From the NCBI GenBank assembly GCA_023415475.1, contig JAEZKL010000074.1, positions 1-10,107 on the forward strand: DNA of 10,107 nucleotides. Direction: 5' to 3'. The stretch is from Bacillota bacterium (GTDB lineage: Bacteria > Bacillota > Clostridia > Lachnospirales > Lachnospiraceae). Position numbers and translations under genes: made by a program. The notes under the pieces were generated by a model. That model was not told the DNA's origin. It worked only from the letters and a program-made list of their open reading frames with translations, and ran no database searches. Position 1 is the first letter of the stretch. The number at the start of each line of letters is the position of its first letter. Of the stretch, positions 1 to 6,830 are shown piece by piece.

Positions 1-1116
1 CTGCAATAGAGTAATGAGTCCCTTGCCAGTGCTTGCGTAACTTGGATCAAGTCCTGTATGGATAAAGTTATCCTTTAGCTGCTTGACTAAATTAACGCGA
101 TCACAAACAAGGACAAAACGAGAGTTCTTGATTTCTTTGTCTGCAATAATTCTTTTAGTAAGCATAACCATGGTTAATGATTTGCCACTGCCCTGAGTGT
201 GCCATATCACACCGCCCCGTCCGTGTTGACCGTCTTCACCCTTAACTCTTCGCATTGTATTTTCAACGCCAAAGTACTGCTGATATCGAGCAATTTTTTT
301 TATATTGTTATCATAGAGAATATAATATCGAATTAGCTTAAGCAACCGTTCCTTGGACAGCAGCGATATTATTGCACGGTCTTGTTCCATGGCCTTATTA
401 GTTACATAACGCTTTAATGCGTCTTCTAGCCAGGATCTATCTTCTTCGTCCCATGAGCAAAAGAACTCTTGTGGCGTTCCAGCCGTTGCATATTTAACTG
501 AGCCCGGATTCATAGCAATAACAAGCTGGGTGAATTTGAACAGCTGCGGAATATAATCATTCTGCCAATTCCGAATATTCTGCTTTACGCCTTCTTCTAC
601 ATCTACGCTGGATTTTTTGCATTCAATAACAACTAACGGAATGCCGTTAATAAGAATTACAATGTCAGGGCGAGCGTATTTTCCGTTATTACGTTCAACA
701 GAAAACTCATCTGTTACTTGCCATATATTTTTGCTCGGATCATCCCAGTTAATATAGCTCAAATCAAAAGATTGCCTGCCGCCATCAAAAAGTTCTTCCT
801 CACAACTCTTACCGTATAGCAAACTATCATAAATATTCTTACTAGCGGTCATCAAGCCCGTTACGAGAGGAAAATCCAGATCACGAATGGCCGTTTGGAC
901 GGCACGCCCTGAAAAGGGTGTCATCTTATCTCGGTATACGTATGATTGAGAAGACAGAAAATTGTTCATGACATCGGGAAATAATACATTAGAGAGCCGT
1001 CCGCGTTTTTGCTCAGCCTCGGCTCTCGTAATATACTGATATCCCATTTTAACAAGTAGTTGTATGGCCTGATCTTGCGACTCCGGACGTTCGTTAAATA
1101 TAGTATGATCGATCAT
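1..1116 (-). CDS. hsdR: Type I restriction endonuclease, R (motor/nuclease) subunit, N-terminal part
   Basis: HsdR cuts DNA after ATP-driven translocation, in complex with HsdM and HsdS. Only the first 372 codons lie here; the family is about 1000 residues, and the frame is open to the window edge. The nuclease PD-(D/E)xK site is visible as P150-D151, then E165-C-K167 at the end of a hydrophobic strand. The SF2 helicase Walker A is TQGSGKS at residues 307-313, followed by motif Ia-like FVLVCDRVNLVKQL. From memory, D151/E165/K167 have the same numbering as the EcoR124I (type IC) nuclease triad, which would suggest that subfamily. The ATG at 1116 overlaps the TGA of the upstream gene (ATGA), with AGAGGT just before it, so translation is probably coupled. 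No break is seen in the visible part. The nuclease and motor assignment is firm; the subfamily is an inference. Confidence 0.95.
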   Translation of the reverse strand, partial: MIDHTIFNERPESQDQAIQLLVKMGYQYITRAEAEQKRGRLSNVLFPDVMNNFLSSQSYVYRDKMTPFSGRAVQTAIRDLDFPLVTGLMTASKNIYDSLLYGKSCEEELFDGGRQSFDLSYINWDDPSKNIWQVTDEFSVERNNGKYARPDIVILINGIPLVVIECKKSSVDVEEGVKQNIRNWQNDYIPQLFKFTQLVIAMNPGSVKYATAGTPQEFFCSWDEEDRSWLEDALKRYVTNKAMEQDRAIISLLSKERLLKLIRYYILYDNNIKKIARYQQYFGVENTMRRVKGEDGQHGRGGVIWHTQGSGKSLTMVMLTKRIIADKEIKNSRFVLVCDRVNLVKQLKDNFIHTGLDPSYASTGKGLITLLQ

Positions 1117-1850
1117 ATAGCTACCTCTTCGACTTTAGAATTACACTTTTTATATGCGGGAACCCCATTTGTATAAAGATCATTTACTACAACTTGAAGT
1201 AACTGTTTTATTTCGTTATAGGTAGAAAGACAAAACGAACTATCCATAAATTCATTTTCTTTTGCTAATCGAATATGAACGCGATTCCTTAAATCGATAA
1301 TTTCATTCAGCCTTTCAACTTTTTCAGCGTCAAGTGATAATATGTTGAGTTTTGTCATCTTTGCAATACAATTCTTTACATAGTCTTGTTCATTCTTCGT
1401 AATCTGATTTTCACATCGACCTGCTTTTTTGCACTCAAAACAAACCATTCTTATATTTGATGCACACTCGGATATTAAAGCCTCGGTAATAGAAACAACA
1501 TTTACAATGGCAGTTTTAACAAACATCGTCATTATAGAACCCCATATATTGAACCTATTAAACAAATAGTTATATAAATCCATCAATTGAATGCTATAAG
1601 CTATATTCTTTCGTATATTGCTATCGTTGACTATTTCATCAAGGTGATATTGAGTTATAAAACGAGTGGCCAGCCTGATATAGCCGCTAGGTAAAGCTAT
1701 TCTATCTTCTTTATTTAGGATAACATTTCTTTTGGGTGGTTCAAATCCAGCCTTTTTTATAATTTGCTCATTCTCGCTTAGCAACTTTTCAATTTGCTTA
1801 TTATTTTGTTTTAACTTCTGAATTAATTGTTTATCTATTCCGCTATCCAA
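1113..1850 (-). CDS. Uncharacterised 245-aa protein coupled to hsdR, with Cys cluster and HEPN-like RNxxH motif
   Basis: I do not recognise the family with certainty. The start is TTG at 1850. GGAGGG sits six bases upstream, and the only nearby upstream ATG reads into a stop after five codons. The N-terminus (about 1-35) is charged and coiled-coil-like. Residues 80-130 are helical and hydrophobic. C129, C137, C140 and C146 could bind a metal (C137-x2-C140-x5-C146). Near the C-terminus, D-L-R188-N-R-V-H192 resembles the R-x(4-6)-H catalytic motif of HEPN RNases, but with only three residues between R and H, so that link is tentative. Its stop overlaps the hsdR start by ATGA, so it is probably made with HsdR. 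It could be a toxin-like effector, an accessory anti-phage protein or a structural partner. Confidence 0.85.
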   Translation of the reverse strand: MDSGIDKQLIQKLKQNNKQIEKLLSENEQIIKKAGFEPPKRNVILNKEDRIALPSGYIRLATRFITQYHLDEIVNDSNIRKNIAYSIQLMDLYNYLFNRFNIWGSIMTMFVKTAIVNVVSITEALISECASNIRMVCFECKKAGRCENQITKNEQDYVKNCIAKMTKLNILSLDAEKVERLNEIIDLRNRVHIRLAKENEFMDSSFCLSTYNEIKQLLQVVVNDLYTNGVPAYKKCNSKVEEVAI

Positions 1851-1914
1851 TTTTACCCTCCGTCATTCATTTAATGTAACAAATAGACCGCCTATAATAA
1901 CTATTTTTATTAAA

Positions 1915-2952
1915 CTACATACTCAATTTCTTCAATTCACACTGCTGGCAGATCGTTTTTATATTGAGCCTACCTTGGAACAAGCTGTTATCCACCTGCA
2001 CTTGTCGGAGTATTTCCTTGTATAGTTCCTCTTTCAAATTTCCTTCGAATAACGGACTAGCTGTAAAGGTCATGGCATCAATAACAGCCTCCGGCAATGC
2101 AATGGCAACTCGTTCAAAACCTGGAGTATTATTAAATTCAGCACGTATACGAATCTCTTTTTCGTACGACCAAGCCATATCTTTTACATAACCAGTTAAC
2201 TCTCTTTCGTGGGAAGCGTACGCAAGAAGCTTATTAACCACGTTGCTCCATCGTAATTCCTCGTTATCAATTTCATTCTTTGTTAAACTATCGGTATTGC
2301 AGTAAGCAACGGCTGAAAGGCCAATTTCTTTATCAAATATTTGAACAGCTCTTCCGGTAAGTTCGTAGCCTTTTATGGATACTTCCTTTATTTCAGTAAT
2401 ATCATCAATCCACTTGCGGGCGACTTTAGAGGGTATCGTTATCTTAATGCCCTTCTCCCACGGCTGGGCATACATACTCCACATGCCAATGCTCTCTTTG
2501 TCCTCTGTCATAAAACTACTGAAGAAGATATTCTTCCACTTTCGAATGTCCCCGTTTTTATATTCCAATTGATCATTCATGTATTTGGCGTTTCCTAGGT
2601 GCCATACTCTATTGCTGAGCATTTTTATCACAATCGGTAATGTCGTATAATGATATATAAAGTTACTGTTCTCCAGCCTTCGTACGGAATCCGATAGATA
2701 ATCAACAAGGCCAAAAGGCGTAGATATGTCCTGAAAAGCATTTGAATATTTACCTCTTGCAGAGTAGAAGGTGCTATTATCTGGCTCGACGTTGTTTCCG
2801 AGGGGTAATACATCCCTTTTTATCATTCCCTTAGACGCAAGCCCCTCAATAATCCCTAATGCTTGGATCTCCTTAATAGCTAGATCCTTTGCGACCTGAT
2901 GGTGACTCGATTTAGGGTGTTTTTGTAAGTATTCAAATACTCTTCTCTCCAT
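1915..2952 (-). CDS. Winged-helix/DUF2971-like protein
   Basis: The protein has 345 residues. About 1-50 look like a winged helix-turn-helix (FEYLQKHP...HHQVAKDLAI...IIEGLASKGMIKRD). Residues 98-270 carry a pattern I associate with DUF2971 proteins: FIYHYTTL at 98-105, an LGNAKYMNDQLE segment at 119-130, MWSMYA...GIKI at 157-171 and W-S-YEKEIRI at 261-269. A late C335-x2-C338 pair is present. The biochemical role of DUF2971 is not established to my knowledge. The conserved H-Y, W-x-x-Y and E residues would allow an NAD-binding or ADP-ribosyltransferase-like fold, but that is speculation. GAGGT lies 7 nt before the ATG. The gene sits 64 bp upstream of the 245-aa gene and follows a strong hairpin. 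The HTH could make it a regulator or a DNA- or phage-sensing effector. Confidence 0.85.
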   Translation of the reverse strand: MERRVFEYLQKHPKSSHHQVAKDLAIKEIQALGIIEGLASKGMIKRDVLPLGNNVEPDNSTFYSARGKYSNAFQDISTPFGLVDYLSDSVRRLENSNFIYHYTTLPIVIKMLSNRVWHLGNAKYMNDQLEYKNGDIRKWKNIFFSSFMTEDKESIGMWSMYAQPWEKGIKITIPSKVARKWIDDITEIKEVSIKGYELTGRAVQIFDKEIGLSAVAYCNTDSLTKNEIDNEELRWSNVVNKLLAYASHERELTGYVKDMAWSYEKEIRIRAEFNNTPGFERVAIALPEAVIDAMTFTASPLFEGNLKEELYKEILRQVQVDNSLFQGRLNIKTICQQCELKKLSM

Positions 2953-2976
2953 CTTTAATACCTCAGATTAATTTTG

Positions 2977-3013
2977 TTGGCTATGGAGGGCAGAGCCTGC
3001 CCTCCATAGCCAA
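2977..3013. terminator. Perfect 16-bp inverted repeat between the DUF2188 and DUF2971 genes
   Basis: TTGGCTATGGAGGGCA at 2977-2992 is exactly complementary to 2998-3013, with a 5-base loop. It starts five bases after the stop of the minus-strand DUF2188 gene, where a terminator or mRNA-stabilising stem would be expected. Neither side has a good T run: the minus-strand downstream sequence is CAAAATTAAT and the plus-strand one TTCTCTT. It may therefore be a weak terminator, a processing or attenuation hairpin, or a 3' stabiliser separating expression of the genes on each side. Confidence 0.5.
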
Positions 3014-3018
3014 TTCTC

Positions 3019-3252
3019 TTACTGCTTATCCCTTGGCGGACACGGGTCATTTCCATGGCTATCAGAACGTTGAATCCTTCCGTCCCTACCATGAATAATT
3101 AACTCCGTCCTTTGATTCTGGCTGATCCCTCTGCCGATATTTACGGCTTCCGTTTTTGTATCGGTATGAGCACTCGCGCGCTCTCCGCCACTACGCTTAA
3201 CATCCCAGCCGCCATTCGAATTGGGAACAATATGATGTTCGTCTCTCGGCAT
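3019..3252 (-). CDS. DUF2188 family small protein
   Basis: This 77-aa soluble protein fits the DUF2188 pattern throughout: HHIVPN...GGWDVKRSGGERAS near the start, then alternating hydrophilic sequence, ELIIHGRDGRIQRSDSHGNDPCPP at the end. The function of the family is unknown. A GTG at 3261 is in frame and overlaps the previous stop (GTGA), but the AAGGGGTGA ribosome binding site overlaps that GTG and is well placed for the ATG at 3252. ATG also gives the usual short DUF2188 N-terminus, so I chose it. The gene follows the 71-aa Cys-rich gene with almost no gap, and the two probably act as a pair. The perfect hairpin lies directly downstream. Confidence 0.85.
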   Translation of the reverse strand: MPRDEHHIVPNSNGGWDVKRSGGERASAHTDTKTEAVNIGRGISQNQRTELIIHGRDGRIQRSDSHGNDPCPPRDKQ

Positions 3253-3257
3253 TTCAA

Positions 3258-3473
3258 TCACCCCTTATGGCACGATGGACAGCATGTAGCGCAGCCATCT
3301 GCATCGCTGTATTTTTCTTTTGCCTTCTTGACAGCCTCGGCACACCCGCTAAAGTATCCAAGATAAGATTTGTGCTGTATCTTAAGCTCTTTAGCATGCT
3401 CTTCGGTATGGACTTCGTGATTCCAGTTTGGATTCTTCGTTTGATCGTCGTTGACATAATAATATTGATACAT
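3258..3473 (-). CDS. Small Cys-rich protein, 71 aa, partner of the DUF2188 gene
   Basis: The protein begins MYQYYYVNDD, has a central HEVHTEEHAKEL...YLGYFSGCAEAVKKAKEKY segment and ends GCATCCPSCHKG, where C-x2-CC-x2-CH could bind zinc. I recall similar small hypothetical proteins in many bacteria (YYVN...GDHEVH...YLGxFxxCxxAVxxAK...DGCxxCCxxCH), but no function for them. Usual members have a Cys after HEVH where this one has EEH. GGAGGT lies 5 nt before the ATG. The stop overlaps the alternative GTG of the next gene, so the two are co-translated. About 170 bp separate it from hsdS, so it may be under its own control; see the hairpin and leader ORF upstream. Confidence 0.8.
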   Translation of the reverse strand: MYQYYYVNDDQTKNPNWNHEVHTEEHAKELKIQHKSYLGYFSGCAEAVKKAKEKYSDADGCATCCPSCHKG

Positions 3474-3535
3474 TTTTGACCTCCATAATTGAAATTGTTT
3501 TCTTCATGTGTTACGATTCAAAACAGTAATAATTC

Positions 3536-3576
3536 ACAGCTGGAGCTGTTAACCTGTTGGCGCAGGTTAATGGCTC
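3536..3576 (+). terminator. Hairpin with T tract on plus strand, overlapping a second, competing hairpin
   Basis: GAGCTGTTAACCTG (3543-3556) pairs with CAGGTTAATGGCTC (3563-3576) through a 6-base loop. The two TG/TG positions are G-U wobbles on the plus strand and C-A mismatches on the minus strand. TTTTTCTTT follows, so on the plus strand this has the form of a rho-independent terminator, although no plus-strand gene precedes it. A second inverted repeat, ACAGCT/AGCTGT (3536-3549), shares the left arm, so the two stems cannot form together. On the minus strand the structure lies between hsdS and the 71-aa gene and could act as an attenuator. The plus-strand terminator reading is stronger on sequence; the attenuator reading fits the gene context better. 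Confidence 0.45.
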
Positions 3577-3593
3577 TTTTTCTTTACGCACAT
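3567..3593 (-). CDS. Possible 8-codon leader ORF (MCVKKKSH)
   Basis: AGGAGGTGA, close to an ideal Shine-Dalgarno, lies 8 nt before an ATG at 3593. The ORF encodes MCVKKKSH and stops with TAA inside the first arm of the hairpin. A strong ribosome binding site in front of a tiny ORF that ends in a stem is the layout of ribosome-dependent attenuation leaders. No U run follows the stem on this strand, and the next gene's binding site is about 80 nt further on, so the mechanism is unclear. It could also be the remnant of a lost gene. Confidence 0.3.
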   Translation of the reverse strand: MCVKKKSH

Positions 3594-3643
3594 ATGTATC
3601 GTCACCTCCTTCTACTTAAATAATAGCTGTAATTTTCAAAGGG

Positions 3644-4843
3644 TTAGTTTTTAATCCTCACTATGCCTGATAATAACAACTGCATTAATGCTTTTTTCTT
3701 ACTTTCTAATTCAAAAAGTTCCTTCTCATCTAGACTAATTTCTCTGTCCGCCACTAAAAAGAAATCTGAAATTGCCTTCTGTTCCGACAATTGCTGTGGT
3801 AGAGACACCTCGATAGAATATATTTTTTTTCCTGATACTAGTGGCTGAGCGTTTTTATCAGCATATTTGTTTAAATTAATATTATTAAGGGCATAAGCGA
3901 AAAAAGGTTCATGCAATTTTCTTTTTTGTTCTCTGATTACAAGTGCATTATCAGTCACCCAAATAGGGCCTTCTGTGTGATAAACACATCCGCAATTTGC
4001 ACCAACCCGTCCAATTATAATCTGGGAACCATTCATATTGAATTTTGAACTATATCCGGACACCCCGTTTCCGCCATATACTGGGAATCCCTTGCTAGAA
4101 ATAAATTCAATGGGTAACGCGTTTCCACTTGATACTTTAATGACTTCTCCTAATTTGGGCCGATCCCATTCTCCTTCAAATCCCGCCAATCTAACCCCGC
4201 TGTCCGGGTCAAGAAGGTTCTGCATCAGCCACTTTTTCCGTTTCTTCTTCTCCTCGATAAGCTGTTGTTTTAAGCTGATTACCTTGTCGCAGCGCTTAAG
4301 TATATCAGCGATTTTGTTTTGCTCGGCAATAGATGGATAATGCAAAATTAGCTCTCCAAAATCGTCATATCCAATTTGTTTTCCATCTCGAATTCCATAA
4401 ATCGTAGAATTAAGCCTTTGAATAAAGTCTGTTGTTTTAAAATAGTATTTAAAGAACTCGTAATTTATTGGCAAAATAGGCTTTAACACTGTATATGCCG
4501 GGCTCACTAAGCCTTGGTATGCTGAGTATTCTATACCGCCTTGAAAGGAACGTAGACTAATAACAAAGTCGCCCACATCAACTTTTTTATAGCCGCCAAT
4601 ACTTTCTTCTGCATACTTAATGTCTATATCTACTTTACTGCGCGGAATAATACCCCGGTCTTGTGTGGCCGATAGAACTTCGAATTCACCGTTATGCTTT
4701 TTGTTTGTTGCACTTTTGAATATCTTGCTTGCCTTTAACCCAGTCCAATCTAGTGGCATTATACCAGCTCTGGTTTTAATATAGTTGTTAGGAACCTCTC
4801 CATTGTTAATATCTTCTATACGCATCTTAATCTCGTTATTCAT
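3644..4843 (-). CDS. hsdS: Type I restriction-modification specificity subunit
   Basis: HsdS gives the type I complex its bipartite DNA target. The 399 residues match the family length and the two-fold layout. TRD1 spans about 30-165. The central conserved helix (about 170-208) reads IAEQNKIADILKRCDKVISL then QQLIEEKKKRKKWLMQNLL. The repeat linker SGVRLAGFEGEWDRPKLGEV starts the second half. TRD2 (about 225-345) has the PVYGGNGVSGYSS, IIIGRVGANCG and WVTDNA pattern, and a second helix (about 350-395) has LSEQKAISDFF...LFELESKKKALMQLLLSG. The target sequence cannot be read from this. AGGGGT lies 5 nt before the ATG. The start is 8 bp after the coiled-coil gene, so it is in the same operon. No internal repeat or recombination site suggesting phase variation was noticed. 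Confidence 0.95.
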   Translation of the reverse strand: MNNEIKMRIEDINNGEVPNNYIKTRAGIMPLDWTGLKASKIFKSATNKKHNGEFEVLSATQDRGIIPRSKVDIDIKYAEESIGGYKKVDVGDFVISLRSFQGGIEYSAYQGLVSPAYTVLKPILPINYEFFKYYFKTTDFIQRLNSTIYGIRDGKQIGYDDFGELILHYPSIAEQNKIADILKRCDKVISLKQQLIEEKKKRKKWLMQNLLDPDSGVRLAGFEGEWDRPKLGEVIKVSSGNALPIEFISSKGFPVYGGNGVSGYSSKFNMNGSQIIIGRVGANCGCVYHTEGPIWVTDNALVIREQKRKLHEPFFAYALNNINLNKYADKNAQPLVSGKKIYSIEVSLPQQLSEQKAISDFFLVADREISLDEKELFELESKKKALMQLLLSGIVRIKN

Positions 4844-4851
4844 AAATACCC

Positions 4852-5229
4852 CTAAAAGATAATCCCGAGAATAATCCCGGCTATGCCGATGAGAGAACCA
4901 ATAGCAAATGATACCCAGCCAAACCTTCTACTGCTTTGAGCGTCTTTCTTATCTTCTTCAGATTCCGATTTAATTTTTTCATATAGTTCCTTTAAGGTGC
5001 CATTCTGCTGCTTTAATAATTCATTTTGTGAAACTACGCTTGAAATCTGTTGTTTTAACAATTCTATTTGCTGTTCATTCTGTTCTGCAATTTTTACTGT
5101 TGCAATATCACTCTCATATGCTGCATTCATTCGTCGGGTATTATCTTTTGCAATTTCTTGTGCACGACGGAGGTCTTCATTAATTTGTTGTTGCAACTGT
5201 TGAAACGGATTTGGATTTATCAAGTCCAT
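4852..5229 (-). CDS. Small coiled-coil protein with C-terminal membrane anchor, between hsdM and hsdS
   Basis: The 125-aa protein has no signal peptide. Residues 5-100 are rich in Q, E and K with heptad-like hydrophobics (IELLKQQISSVVSQNELLKQQ), predicting a long coiled coil. Residues 104-125 are one hydrophobic segment (FGWVSFAIGSLIGIAGIILG) ending in IIF, preceded by RR, so it is probably tail-anchored with most of the chain in the cytoplasm. AAGGTG sits before the ATG. The gene lies 27 bp after hsdM and 8 bp before hsdS, so it should be made with the methyltransferase. A membrane protein is not a standard part of type I RM. It might anchor the complex or an accessory protein at the membrane, or sense phage entry. 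I know no named family for it. Confidence 0.85.
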   Translation of the reverse strand: MDLINPNPFQQLQQQINEDLRRAQEIAKDNTRRMNAAYESDIATVKIAEQNEQQIELLKQQISSVVSQNELLKQQNGTLKELYEKIKSESEEDKKDAQSSRRFGWVSFAIGSLIGIAGIILGIIF

Positions 5230-5256
5230 TTATAACACACCTTTTCTTTCTGGATA

Positions 5257-6828
5257 TTATAATCCCAACTCTTTCAGAAAATCGGCCATTTGTCCCTCAA
5301 CTTCGATCAACTCGGCTTTAATACGATCGATATTACCTTGCACTTCCTCGATATCAATCAGTTCCTCTTCTTCGAATGTATCAACATAGCGTGGAATGTT
5401 GAGATTATAGTCGTTGCCTTTAATCTCATCATAGCTTGCTACATGTGCAAACTTCTCAACGTCTTGTCGCGCAGTGTAAGCATCAAGAATATCTTTGATA
5501 TGCTCAAAACCAAGCTTATTCTGGTTCTTATCCTTGATGTACCGGAAATTACCCTCGCTATCCTTGCCCGAAGCATCAATGAAAAGCACATCTTTAGTAG
5601 TGCGGTTTTTCTTGAAAACAAGAATACAGGCAGGGATGCTTGTCCCAAAGAACAGGTTCGCAGGCAGCCCAATTACCGCATCCAGCAAGTTCTTTTCTAT
5701 CACCGTCTGCCGTAAACGCCCCTCAGATGAACCTCTAAATAGAACTCCATGTGGCACAACCGCCGCCATTCTGCCGTTGCTTTTCAGACTGTGAATCATG
5801 TGAAGCAAGAATGCCCAGTCACCTTTGCTTGCTGGGGGCACCCCCCAATCAAAACGATGATATTTATCAAGGTTAGCTGTCATGGTGAACTTTTTATTCT
5901 TGTCATCGTTTCCATCCAGCTCGCCCCCGGGATTAAAACCCTCGGCCCATTTGTCTTGCGAAAATGGCATGTTGGCTACGATTACATCAAACTGTTTAAG
6001 GTTTCCGTCCGAGTCAAGGTGCAAAGGGTTAGAAAGCGAATCGCCCCAGCCGATATTGGCCCCAAGTATCTTATGTATAAAAAGGTTCATACGAGCCATC
6101 GACCATGAAGATCCATTCTTCTCCTGCCCATAGATTGCAACCTCGTGGATTCCAGCCTGCTTAGCCGCACGTATAAGGAGCGAAGCTGATCCACATGTCG
6201 GATCATATAATTCATCGTTTCTCTGAGGCGCTACCAAACGCGCCATTAATTCAGACACCATAGGCGGCGTAAAAAAGCTTCCTGCTTTCTTGCCGGCCTG
6301 TGATGCAAACTCGCCAATCATATACTCATATGCATCGCCTATAACATCTGCAGGGTCTTGTCCAACACCTGTTTCTATATTGGACGGATGCAAGTCGAGC
6401 GGTTCAAAATCCTCTAACAGATTCCTGAGTTTCGTAATCTTCTGTTTCGGATTTCCGAGCATAGCCTCGCTATTAAAATTGATGCTACGAAACACGCCAC
6501 GCAACTCTACGTTGTTATCTTCAATTCCTTGCAGAGCACCGTTTATCAGTTCACCTATTTTTGGATCGTTCCTGTTATCATAAAGATATGTGAATTGATG
6601 CTCATCCGCCAGTACAAACGGCAGGTTCTTTTTAGCTCGCTCAAAGCGGACGGGGTTTTCATATTTCTTTTCAAGATCCTTTACATACTCATCATACGTA
6701 TCGTTCAGATATTTAATAAAGAGCATTGAAAGAACAAAGTCTTTATAATTAGCTGCATCAATTGTCCCCCTAAACGTATCTGCACCTTTCCACAATGCTC
6801 TTTTAATATCTTCAATTGTTGTTGCCAT
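5257..6828 (-). CDS. hsdM: Type I restriction-modification methyltransferase subunit
   Basis: HsdM is the adenine-N6 methyltransferase of the complex and acts as two copies with one HsdS. The 523 residues match the family. The N-terminal helical domain (about 1-150) has LWKGADTFRG and FVLSMLFIKYL. Then come the HsdM signature GSFFTPPMVSELMARLV (183-199), AdoMet motif I DPTCGSASLL (209-218), YGQEKNGSSWSMARMNLFIH (233-252), and catalytic motif IV at 286-289, which reads NMPF instead of the usual NPPF/Y. GVLFRGSSEGRLRQ follows, then a C-terminal coiled coil. The ATG lies two bases after the stop of the upstream half-S gene, and its GAGGAGG binding site lies inside that gene's last codons, so translation is coupled. 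Activity is likely, but the motif IV change is worth noting. Confidence 0.95.
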   Translation of the reverse strand: MATTIEDIKRALWKGADTFRGTIDAANYKDFVLSMLFIKYLNDTYDEYVKDLEKKYENPVRFERAKKNLPFVLADEHQFTYLYDNRNDPKIGELINGALQGIEDNNVELRGVFRSINFNSEAMLGNPKQKITKLRNLLEDFEPLDLHPSNIETGVGQDPADVIGDAYEYMIGEFASQAGKKAGSFFTPPMVSELMARLVAPQRNDELYDPTCGSASLLIRAAKQAGIHEVAIYGQEKNGSSWSMARMNLFIHKILGANIGWGDSLSNPLHLDSDGNLKQFDVIVANMPFSQDKWAEGFNPGGELDGNDDKNKKFTMTANLDKYHRFDWGVPPASKGDWAFLLHMIHSLKSNGRMAAVVPHGVLFRGSSEGRLRQTVIEKNLLDAVIGLPANLFFGTSIPACILVFKKNRTTKDVLFIDASGKDSEGNFRYIKDKNQNKLGFEHIKDILDAYTARQDVEKFAHVASYDEIKGNDYNLNIPRYVDTFEEEELIDIEEVQGNIDRIKAELIEVEGQMADFLKELGL

Positions 6829-6830
6829 AC

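Noticed and set aside
3112..3479. Plus-strand ORFs opposite the DUF2188 and 71-aa genes
   Set aside because: The minus-strand genes have strong binding sites and recognisable family patterns; the plus-strand frames have neither.
5290..6133. Plus-strand ORFs opposite hsdM
   Set aside because: They are antisense shadows of a clearly coding HsdM frame, with no ribosome binding sites or recognisable domains.
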